18,288 nucleotides of DNA, taken from Gemmatimonadota bacterium. GTDB lineage: Bacteria; Latescibacterota; UBA2968; UBA8231. Positions 1-6,814 of this stretch are shown piece by piece. Within the stretch, counting starts at the first letter, position 1. Every line of letters starts with the position of its first letter. A model generated the notes under the pieces. It did not search any database, was not told the DNA's origin, and was given only the letters and a program-made list of their open reading frames with translations. Made by a program: the position numbers and the translations under genes. The stretch spans positions 1 through 18,288 of the forward strand of contig PATE01000093.1 of the NCBI GenBank assembly GCA_002712305.1, read 5' to 3'.

Positions 1-182
1 AACACGGGCCCATGCAGGAATTGTTTCGGCGCGTGGGCGCCCTTGAAGTCGGCCCTTTCGAGCGACCGATACCCGGTCAGGTCGAGGGAGTCGACCTTTG
101 ATAGGTCGAGAGGGGGTCCTGCTGACAGCAGGTTGGGCAAAATGAACAGGAGCAGGCTCGTGAGCATCCGGAGACGTCGCAT
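1..182 (-). CDS. N-terminal part of an exported protein of unknown family (cut by window edge)
   Basis: Read on the minus strand from an ATG at 182-180, the frame stays open for 60 codons to the left edge. An in-frame TAG (185-183) sits directly before the ATG, so this is the first possible start; a second ATG at 167-165 (Met6) is an alternative. The N-terminus is a textbook Sec signal peptide: MRRLRM, then a hydrophobic LTSLLLFILPNLL core, and an SAG cleavage site near residues 20-22. The mature part begins PPLDLSKVDSLDLTGYRSLERADFKG and matches no family I recognise. The gene is divergent from the mutarotase-like gene at 236, with 53 bp between the starts. No clear Shine-Dalgarno precedes either start. 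Other frames here are shadows. An exported protein is likely; its function cannot be read from this fragment. Confidence 0.6.
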   Translation of the reverse strand, partial: MRRLRMLTSLLLFILPNLLSAGPPLDLSKVDSLDLTGYRSLERADFKGAHAPKQFLHGPV

Positions 183-235
183 CTAGATAAACAAGGTCGA
201 GACAGACTCTCGGCCAACTGGCTGATCAGGCACGC

Positions 236-1069
236 ATGTACAGACTCAGCAACGCACATCTCACACTGCAGGTCCTCGATCCGGTCGCGGACGAGGACCG
301 ACTCGGCACTCGATATGTCTCGGGTTGCTATGTATATGCTGTGGTCGACTCAAAACTGGGCAACATGCTGGCGGGGCCCGGATACCCTCACGACCCACCG
401 CCCGTCTTTCATGGTCAGGGTATGCCAGAGGCGTTTCGCGATTCTCTCGCCGTCGACGATGGTCGTCGAATGGTCATCGGTAACGCCATTGTCAGCCAGG
501 AGCCAGATCCGGACGAAATGAACACCTGGCAGATCGAGGAACGCTGCACATGGGAGGTTGAGCACGGCGATACGCAATTGCGCATGGCAACACAGCAAAG
601 CCTGGGAGACTGGTCGGTACAGGTGGAACGTCGACTGGTGCTCAATGATCGAGGTGTGCTCAGCGAGACACGCGTGACCAACGATGGACCTGAGGTGTTA
701 CCCCTCGTGTGGTATGCCCATCCCTTCTTTCCATGGCCCGACGACGGAGTCTGCTGTTCATTCACGAGCGATCTGACGATGCCGGAGAATCCGGGCTTCG
801 GCCTGGACGACGAAGGCCAGATCGTGCGCAAGGCGGATCACGACTGGGACAAGGGTCAGTTCGTCAAGATCGAAGGATGTCAAGGGAGAGATGTAAGGGC
901 GCAGTATCACCACCCTCGAGGGCAAATCACCGTCCATAACGATTTCGAGCTTGCCCAGATGCCAATCTGGGGGAACAGCTGCACCGTCTCCTTTGAGCCT
1001 CACCTGGAAAAAACGCTCGCATCATCCACCGTCTTCAGCTGGTCTCTCGTCTATTCCTTCGAAGAGTGA
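236..1069 (+). CDS. Galactose mutarotase-like (aldose 1-epimerase superfamily) protein
   Basis: This 277-residue protein has the beta-sandwich character of the mutarotase superfamily. A candidate catalytic His lies in the LVWYAHPFFPWP motif (His162), and a candidate catalytic Glu in SFEPHLEKTLASS (Glu254) near the C-terminus, followed by the closing strand FSWSLVYSF. Family members interconvert alpha and beta anomers of aldoses, or bind sugars without known catalysis. There is no signal peptide, so it should be cytoplasmic. It is somewhat shorter than classical GalM (about 340 residues). The ATG at 236 has only a weak AGG five bases upstream. It is followed after 22 bp by a zinc-family dehydrogenase, which suggests the pair presents the correct anomer for oxidation at C1. 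That role is inference; the superfamily call is from motifs and general sequence character. Confidence 0.7.
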   Translation: MYRLSNAHLTLQVLDPVADEDRLGTRYVSGCYVYAVVDSKLGNMLAGPGYPHDPPPVFHGQGMPEAFRDSLAVDDGRRMVIGNAIVSQEPDPDEMNTWQIEERCTWEVEHGDTQLRMATQQSLGDWSVQVERRLVLNDRGVLSETRVTNDGPEVLPLVWYAHPFFPWPDDGVCCSFTSDLTMPENPGFGLDDEGQIVRKADHDWDKGQFVKIEGCQGRDVRAQYHHPRGQITVHNDFELAQMPIWGNSCTVSFEPHLEKTLASSTVFSWSLVYSFEE

Positions 1070-1091
1070 TCGAGCCCTACAGGAGTGATCG

Positions 1092-2057
1092 ATGCAATCT
1101 GCGAGACTGGTCCAACCTCGGCAGTGGGAACTGTTGGATCTTGAGATTCCTTCGGCCACGGACGGGCAGATGCTCGTGCGGCTGGAACGCACGGCGATCT
1201 GCGGAACCGACAAGCCCGCCTGGATCGGGCTTGCGGGAGAATATCCGCTGGCGCCAGGGCAGAGTGGTCACGAAGGAATGGGGATCGTAGAGGCGTGCCC
1301 TTCGGGACGTTATGAGGAAGGCGAGCGTGTCCTGCTGTATGGGTTTGATCGACCGCTCTTTCAGCACTACGTCCTGGCTCAGGACGACGGCGGCTGCATT
1401 CGCCTTCCCGACGACGCCGAATCAGATGTGGTGCTGATGAGTCAGTTGTTCGGCACCGTGCTGCACGCTTTCTACAAACTAGATGACATCATCGGCCAGG
1501 ATGTTGTCGTGCTCGGTCAAGGGCCCGTGGGGCAGCTGTTCAACGCAGCTCTGCGAAATCTCGGAGCACGACGCATTATCGCCGTCGATCCCCTCGTACA
1601 CCGATTGGACATCGCCACCCGCATGGGGGCGACACACACGCTGTCGCCTGACGATGGACTCGTCGAACAGGTTCGTGCTCTGTGTGATGGTGAACTGCCG
1701 CACATGGTGGTCGAGGCGGTCGGCAAACAGGCGTCATTTCAGCTGGCCGCGGCTCTGCTGCGCCGCAATGGAACCCTGTTGTATTTCGGTGTGCCGAACA
1801 AGGAGGAAGGGCGCGGCGTGATGACCATCGACTTCCTCCGGATGTTCAGCAACGAAACCCGAATCGTCACCACCGTTGGGCCCAATCCACACGCCGACTA
1901 CAGCCCGGCACTGCAGTGGATCACCGAAGGCCGCATCGACGTGCGGCCCATGCTGACACACACACTACCCTTCGCCGACATTCAGCAGGCCTTTACCATG
2001 GCCTTCGAAGAAACCGAGAAACACGGCGCGGTGAAGGTGGTCCTGCACTTCGACTGA
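1092..2057 (+). CDS. Zinc-family medium-chain alcohol/sugar dehydrogenase (MDR)
   Basis: This 321-residue MDR enzyme has the N-terminal GroES-like domain with AICGTDKP (Cys37, first catalytic zinc ligand) and PGQSGHEGMG (His60, Glu61). The Rossmann fold shows GQGPVG at 142-147, and Asp166 ends the second strand, which favours NAD over NADP. The position that usually carries the Glu ligand before the LHA segment is Gln118, and the four-cysteine structural-zinc lobe is absent, so the protein is shorter than typical sorbitol or alcohol dehydrogenases (about 340-380). The start is well set by AGGAG at 1081-1085, six bases before the ATG. It forms a likely two-gene operon with the mutarotase-like gene. 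The substrate is probably a sugar or polyol; this is inference. It converges on the next gene with only 12 bp between stops. Confidence 0.85.
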   Translation: MQSARLVQPRQWELLDLEIPSATDGQMLVRLERTAICGTDKPAWIGLAGEYPLAPGQSGHEGMGIVEACPSGRYEEGERVLLYGFDRPLFQHYVLAQDDGGCIRLPDDAESDVVLMSQLFGTVLHAFYKLDDIIGQDVVVLGQGPVGQLFNAALRNLGARRIIAVDPLVHRLDIATRMGATHTLSPDDGLVEQVRALCDGELPHMVVEAVGKQASFQLAAALLRRNGTLLYFGVPNKEEGRGVMTIDFLRMFSNETRIVTTVGPNPHADYSPALQWITEGRIDVRPMLTHTLPFADIQQAFTMAFEETEKHGAVKVVLHFD

Positions 2058-2069
2058 CCTCCCGTCCAG

Positions 2070-3377
2070 TCAGTCTTCGGTGTCGGGCGTACGGCCACCT
2101 GAATAGTTGTTGGTCGGGTCTTCGCCACCGGGGAACCAGCCGCCAGGTGTTTCCTCCCAGGCTCGACCGCACAACGAGGACAGCACGCGCCATTCACTCG
2201 CGCTGATCTGTGGGTCAGGATGAAACAGGAATCGAGTCGCGCCGGCCGCCTGCGAAGCTTCGAGGATCCCTCTCAGATCGCGGGCGGTCATGGCGTCGCC
2301 TGCATGTGGCGCTCGACCCGTGGACACCCAGAAGATCAGCTTCTGCGCGTCACCGCCGACTGCGGCAAGAGCGCGCTGTGTCTCTGATGTGACGATGTCG
2401 TCGAAGAACTCCTGCGGAAAGCCGAGTTCGAGATCCAGCAGGTTGTGAACACCTGGAAGACGCAGACCGAAGAGGTTCTCTACCACGAGCAGGGCATCCG
2501 CTTCGGTAAGGGCATCGTTCCAGCGACACAGTCTCTGCACCCAACGGGCGATGGTTCCGTACAACCCGTCGAATCCACGATGCCAGTAGTAGTGCTTGGG
2601 AAACACCAGGTCGAAGATGCCGCCCATCTGTTCGTAGTCCTGGCCGGTCAAGGGCGAGAAGGTCGCCGTGCGGGGAATCCCCCCCAGCTGTAGGGGGCGA
2701 TCGACGGCATCGACGGCGGCCCTGACATCTGTCCAGCGCTTGAGGGACATGGCGCGTCGTTGACGCAGCCAGTAGAGGGTATCCTCCTCCAGGTCGAACA
2801 GGGTCAGGCCACCGAAAGTTCCGCCCGGGGCCAGATAACGGACGCGCTCCGGGGTCAGTTGATGAAGCCCTCGGCGCAGGGCCTCGATTCCTCGCTGAAG
2901 CCGGTCGACATCGACTCCAGCCTCACTGTAGGAGGCATCTTCTCCCGGTCGGAGCTCCAGCAGTTCGCCTCCATGGTGGAAGGCGAGTTCGTAGTGATTC
3001 TCACCCGGTCCATCCACGATGAATCCACTGGTCTGCGGAAAGGCGTTGGCCTGATCCTGCAGGGCGGCAGAATTCGTGGATCCGCCGAAAATCATGATCT
3101 GCCAGCCTCTATTGGCGGCATTGTCGAGCATCGCCTGCAAGCGTTTCTCGCGGGCTGGGTCGGTGGGGACCTCGGGCACCGGCTCCCCGTGTGCTTCATA
3201 AACCTTGGGGTCTGGTGTCCAGGCACTTGCACTGCCACCATCGGGCAGACCGAATCGCATGTAGCCGATAACGAGTCCCCGAACGCCAGCCTCATGCCAG
3301 GCATCGAATCGCGCCTCGTGGTCGTCCATCCAGCGATCGAAGGGACCCGAGTTGTGGGCAAAGATCCAGAAATTCAT
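2070..3377 (-). CDS. Unrecognised 435-residue protein, translationally coupled to polB
   Basis: I do not recognise a family. The protein starts MNFWIFAHNSGPFDRWMDDH, has no signal peptide or membrane segment, and ends in a Gly/Pro/Asp-rich tail. Alternating hydrophobic strands and helices (GVRGLVIGYMRFG, WQIMIFGGSTN, FDLVFPKHYYWHRG, KLIFWVSTGR, ATRFLFHPDP) and many aromatic residues suggest a TIM-barrel, possibly glycosidase-like; this is only a fold guess. Its ATG overlaps the polB stop as ATGA (3377-3374), with AGGAGA at 3387-3382 four bases upstream, so it is co-transcribed and probably translationally coupled with the polymerase. That pairing is odd, because the other barrel enzymes in this window sit with sugar genes. 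A role in DNA metabolism is possible but unsupported by any motif. Confidence 0.75.
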   Translation of the reverse strand: MNFWIFAHNSGPFDRWMDDHEARFDAWHEAGVRGLVIGYMRFGLPDGGSASAWTPDPKVYEAHGEPVPEVPTDPAREKRLQAMLDNAANRGWQIMIFGGSTNSAALQDQANAFPQTSGFIVDGPGENHYELAFHHGGELLELRPGEDASYSEAGVDVDRLQRGIEALRRGLHQLTPERVRYLAPGGTFGGLTLFDLEEDTLYWLRQRRAMSLKRWTDVRAAVDAVDRPLQLGGIPRTATFSPLTGQDYEQMGGIFDLVFPKHYYWHRGFDGLYGTIARWVQRLCRWNDALTEADALLVVENLFGLRLPGVHNLLDLELGFPQEFFDDIVTSETQRALAAVGGDAQKLIFWVSTGRAPHAGDAMTARDLRGILEASQAAGATRFLFHPDPQISASEWRVLSSLCGRAWEETPGGWFPGGEDPTNNYSGGRTPDTED

Positions 3378-5935
3378 CTCGTCTCCTGTTGCGTCTCGGT
3401 TCCTGTCGCTTCAAAGGGCATGGCGCCATCAGAGGAAGCCGGCCGGCGGCGAAACAAGTCACCCATACCACCCAGGGCGACCTCTACATCGAGATCACAC
3501 ACCTGTCCGATGGTGCGCACAATGGGCCGGATCTGTTTCTCGATGTAGTGTTCATAGTCGATGGGTGCACGCCGATCATTGGCCGGCTGGGGCCCATCGC
3601 GCGTAACAACGTAGGAAATTGTCCCTCGTGGTGACGACTGCTGTCTTGCGGCGGCCACATGAGGCGGCACATTGCTCGTATAACTGTCCACCGATTTGCG
3701 CAGGGCCTTGCGATAGATGAGTTGCTCATCACACTCGCCCCGTCGGACGACATCGACCCATTTCAAAACGCGTGCCTCGAGTAGCTCGCCCGGTGCATCG
3801 TGGAACACCAGATCGAGCAGGTCCCTCTGCAATTCGTGGGCGACATCGGTCCAGTCGCGGCGCACAGCCTCCATGCCGATGATCTCGAGTTCCTCCTCGC
3901 CTTCGGCGGTGACCTTCAGCCCCGCGTATCCCTTGGCGCGGGCCCGTTCACTGTCGCCGCGCATGGGTGGTAGGAAGAAAGTCTGGTAGTACTTCTCAAA
4001 TTCGATTTCCAGGTGACTGTCCGTGTCGAATTGCTCACGCACGTGGACGGCAACCCGTTCGTTGATCCACCTGCAGAGCTCTTCCGCAGCGGCATGAGCC
4101 TCGGCAGGTGTCGAGTCGGCCGGTAGACGGTGATCGACAAACAGAGAGTCCGTATCGCCATAAAGGACCTCTCCCTTGCCACTGGACTGCAACTGCTCCT
4201 TCGCCCATCGAAGCAGGTGATGTCCGAATCCGGTGATGGCCCCGGCCAGTTCCTCTTCGGCAAAACGACATGACCCGGTGGCCAGAACGCCATAGAAGGA
4301 GTTCATCACGATCTTGTACGTGTAGGCAGCCAGATCATCGCCCTGCGCACGTGCCTGGGCCCGCTCCGCGAAAAACTCTTCGAGGATCTGTGGCAGGATT
4401 CCGGGTTCACGCACGAAACGAGCCCCGCCCGGTGCACGGATATAGGTCATGTCCGATTCGGGCAACAGACGATCGGCGGCATCGGATTGATCCAGCCCGC
4501 CTCGTTCAGTCGAATACGCACTTTCGTCCGAACCGTCCCGTGTCTGGGAGTCGAATTGGTGTCGGGCCTGCAGATACGTAAGGGGGTCGATGTTGAACGT
4601 GCGGATAATGGAGGGATAGAGGCTCTTGAAGTCGTAGACGAAGATGTTGCGATACAGACCCGCGGTGGTGGGCATGACCAAGCCACCCGGTGAGCCACCC
4701 AGTTTGACGCGATCGATGCCGGTGGTGGGTGCCACCATCTCACGTTGTCTCAGTCCGCAGATGTAGAGGAAGTCGAAGGCAGCCACCGAACCCCATGCTC
4801 GTTCGAGTGGCAGGCCCGTCAGACCACCGCGACGCAGACTCAACTGTACCAGATCCTCGGCCTGCAGGATGTCGCGAACCAGGCGTGTATCCTCTAGGCA
4901 GTAATCGCAGAAGACGGTACGGTCATTCTTCCAGGCGTCGAGAATCTTCTGCGGCATACTCCCGCCGTCCGCGTCGGCCTCCAGCGTCTTGCCTCGGCCC
5001 ACGACGGCGCGGGCGACCGTGTCGAGTCGGTAGTCGTCGTAGCGCTGCAGGGTGGACCGCACCAGGTGCATGGCATCCAGAACCTGACGGCCGTACACGA
5101 TGACGCGACTGCCCCCCCACGTATCGCCCTCCTGATACCATGAGTCGTCGGTGGACCGACCCAGGTTGAAGGGAATGCCGAGGGCTCGACAACGCTGCTG
5201 TAGAACGGTCAGATCGAAGTCGATCACATTCCATCCGGTGAGCACATCCGGGTCCATCTGGCGGATCCGCTCGACGATAGCCGCCACTAGGTGACGTTCA
5301 TCGGCGTGACAGTACACATGATCCGGGTCGTTGGTGCGCACATCTCCGAGCAGATGCACTTCTTCGACAGATTCATCGCCGCCCCAGTTCACGAAACCGC
5401 AGGACAGGATCTGCGAGGCGTCGGGCAAGGTCTCCAGGTCGAGGGCAAGGACATGCAACTCCGGTTCCCAGTCCGAAGGTGCCAGATCGGGTTCGACGTA
5501 GACACGGTCGACGCCCTGGCCCTTGCGCCAGGTGCCGGCGATGGTGACCGATCCACGAAGGCCGCGGTGAATCAGATACTGGCGGGGATAACCCAGGTCA
5601 GCTTCATAGGTTCGCAGCCCCGCCTTGTGCAGGGTCTCGGCCAGTCCGCGAACCTGAGGGACACGCCGGCAACCGACATGCTGCACCGGTTCGCCATCCA
5701 TCGTCGTCAGGGACGTCGCTTCAGCAGGAGCGATCTGGCCACCCCCGTGGCGGCACAGTTCGATCGCCGCCTCTACCTCGCTGGCACGAAGATAGAACCC
5801 TGGTCGTTGGCGCGGATCGACGAAGGCGAAGGTCTCACCAGATTCGAGTCGACCGATGCCGAAAATCGCCGCACCCGGTCCGTGCTGCCGGTGGTAGACG
5901 TGGAGGAGGAAACCTCTGTCAGAGGATGGATGCAA
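3374..5935 (-). CDS. polB: DNA polymerase II-type family B DNA polymerase
   Basis: This 853-residue protein carries every hallmark of a proofreading family B polymerase. Exo I is DLET (Asp166, Glu168), Exo II is NVIDFD (Asn236-Asp241) and Exo III is YCLED (Tyr345-Asp349). Polymerase motif A is DFKSLYPS (catalytic Asp435), motif B is KIVMNSFYG (541-549), motif C is YGDTDS (592-597), and the KGY motif is at 668-670. The N-terminal GFLLHVYHR and TYEADLGYPRQYL stretches and the C-terminal PIDYEHYIEKQIRPI agree with bacterial Pol II, which acts in DNA damage tolerance and replication restart. The segment between motifs A and B is about 30 residues longer than I recall for E. coli and is Asp/Ser-rich (about 457-500). 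The start is a TTG at 5935; an in-frame TGA lies a few codons upstream and no ATG suits the conserved N-terminus. All catalytic residues appear intact. Confidence 0.95.
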   Translation of the reverse strand: MHPSSDRGFLLHVYHRQHGPGAAIFGIGRLESGETFAFVDPRQRPGFYLRASEVEAAIELCRHGGGQIAPAEATSLTTMDGEPVQHVGCRRVPQVRGLAETLHKAGLRTYEADLGYPRQYLIHRGLRGSVTIAGTWRKGQGVDRVYVEPDLAPSDWEPELHVLALDLETLPDASQILSCGFVNWGGDESVEEVHLLGDVRTNDPDHVYCHADERHLVAAIVERIRQMDPDVLTGWNVIDFDLTVLQQRCRALGIPFNLGRSTDDSWYQEGDTWGGSRVIVYGRQVLDAMHLVRSTLQRYDDYRLDTVARAVVGRGKTLEADADGGSMPQKILDAWKNDRTVFCDYCLEDTRLVRDILQAEDLVQLSLRRGGLTGLPLERAWGSVAAFDFLYICGLRQREMVAPTTGIDRVKLGGSPGGLVMPTTAGLYRNIFVYDFKSLYPSIIRTFNIDPLTYLQARHQFDSQTRDGSDESAYSTERGGLDQSDAADRLLPESDMTYIRAPGGARFVREPGILPQILEEFFAERAQARAQGDDLAAYTYKIVMNSFYGVLATGSCRFAEEELAGAITGFGHHLLRWAKEQLQSSGKGEVLYGDTDSLFVDHRLPADSTPAEAHAAAEELCRWINERVAVHVREQFDTDSHLEIEFEKYYQTFFLPPMRGDSERARAKGYAGLKVTAEGEEELEIIGMEAVRRDWTDVAHELQRDLLDLVFHDAPGELLEARVLKWVDVVRRGECDEQLIYRKALRKSVDSYTSNVPPHVAAARQQSSPRGTISYVVTRDGPQPANDRRAPIDYEHYIEKQIRPIVRTIGQVCDLDVEVALGGMGDLFRRRPASSDGAMPFEATGTETQQETR
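3382..3387 (-). promoter_or_regulatory. Shine-Dalgarno for the gene overlapping polB
   Basis: On the minus strand this reads AGGAGA, four bases before the ATG at 3377, inside the last codons of polB. It supports the ATGA-overlap start and translational coupling. Confidence 0.6.
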
Positions 5936-5975
5936 GGCGGATCCGTGGTTTGATCACCAGATGGAGGGTGGTTCA

Positions 5976-6001
5976 ATCTACTATACATTCGTGTAGTAGA
6001 T
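5976..6001. promoter_or_regulatory. 26-bp imperfect palindrome upstream of polB, candidate operator
   Basis: The two 13-base half-sites agree at 10 of 13 positions: each outer arm is ATCTACTA followed by one variable base and AC. The core has the form ACTAYAC-N4-GTRTAGT. The site lies 41 bp upstream of the polB TTG start. On the minus strand it contains TATAGT (5985-5980), which could serve as the -10 element for polB, so a bound protein would block transcription. E. coli polB is a LexA-regulated SOS gene, so a LexA-type operator is a reasonable hypothesis. This core does not match the classical E. coli or Bacillus boxes, but LexA sites differ strongly between phyla. It could also act on the plus-strand gene at 6199. 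The symmetry is seen; the regulator is inferred. Confidence 0.5.
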
Positions 6002-6198
6002 CAAGCCATGCCTACTTGCACGACAAAGATCGCCAGCGCCTGCACAGGCCTCTGGTTCCTCAGGCGGACGTGATATTGCAGGTGTGATCCGTCACTGTGG
6101 CGAGGATTGACTCCTGCTGCTATCCTCATCAGTTCTACAGGTTCATTCTTCCTCACGGGGATGAATCAGCCCTGGCAATACAAAGCGACGGGGACGCT

Positions 6199-6750
6199 AT
6201 GCCATCGGAAATAGGCGTCGCCGCCGAATCCGCTCACGAAACGATTCTGGACGGGATGCACGGTGGCGATGACCACCCGGACCGGGGCTGGATCAGGTGG
6301 GTTGCTCTTACGGCGATGATCCTGGCCTTGTTTTCGGCGGTCGGTTGGCGGGCATTACGTCCAACGAGTCTCTGATGGAACGCACGGAAGAGATCCTCGA
6401 CCTGTCGAAACTGGAGAGCGACCGTTTGCACATCGAGGTGCTGCGCTTGAAACACGATCTGCTTCGATCGCTGGACAAGCCAGTCGAGGCGCTCTGAGCC
6501 GGAGAGGATTCGCCAGTACGAAGACGAATCCGCCACGCTAGCGATCTCCGTTGCTCGTGAGCAGGTGCAGGTGACGATGGCAGACGCAAAGCACAACATC
6601 TTCGCCCTGGGTGTTACTCTGCTGTCCATTGCCATTACGCTCAGCGGCATGGCCACCGTCGTTGATCGGCCATTGTTGTGGCACGTGGGGATCGTTTTTG
6701 GTGTGGCCGGCAGCGGCCTTGTCGCGCGGGGGATCGTTCGCTACCTGTGA
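6199..6750 (+). pseudogene. DUF4337-like membrane protein, broken by two frame changes
   Basis: Three consecutive frame pieces read as one protein. Piece one (6199 to about 6350) starts MPSEIGVAAESAHETI, with the WIRWVALTAMILALFSAVG transmembrane segment. Piece two (about 6350-6494, shifted frame) reads AGITSNESLMERTEEILDL and then LRLKHDLLRSLDKPVEA. Piece three (about 6491-6750, back in the first frame) reads ERIRQYEDESATLAISV, then two more membrane segments ending GSGLVARGIVRYL. The order (helix, soluble coiled segment, paired C-terminal helices) is that of DUF4337-type proteins. The second break fits loss of one CT unit from a CTCTCT run near 6490; the first fits loss of one base near 6340-6355. 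The two changes restore the frame overall. A sequencing error is as possible as real decay. An upstream GTG at 6097 gives an unconvincing extension. The family function is unknown. Confidence 0.6.
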
Positions 6751-6814
6751 TCTGCGAGCTTGAAAGGCTCCCCACCCTGTAAAACTGTCTGGATCATTCG
6801 AGGACACATCAGAA

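Noticed and set aside
77-259. Cys-rich 60-residue minus-strand frame
   Set aside because: It overlaps the better signal-peptide frame at 1-182 in another phase and runs into the start of the mutarotase-like gene; its composition is not protein-like.
2760-3548. 262-residue plus-strand frame
   Set aside because: It lies antisense to the end of polB and the coupled gene; composition follows the reverse of the real codons and no motif is seen.
5291-5953. 220-residue plus-strand frame opposite the polB N-terminus
   Set aside because: Antisense shadow of a gene with complete catalytic motifs; it contains no recognisable domain.
6033-6055. Hairpin CCAG..GCCTGCACAGGC..CTGG between polB and the DUF4337-like gene
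   Set aside because: A short stem with a bulge and no T-run, placed between divergent genes where no terminator is expected; could be chance.
6097-6198. GTG-initiated N-terminal extension of the DUF4337-like gene
   Set aside because: The extra 34 residues are Cys- and His-rich and unlike the family; the ATG at 6199 gives a fitting N-terminus.
6763-6777. GAGC..GCTC after the DUF4337-like gene
   Set aside because: Only a 4-bp stem with no T-run; too weak to call a terminator.
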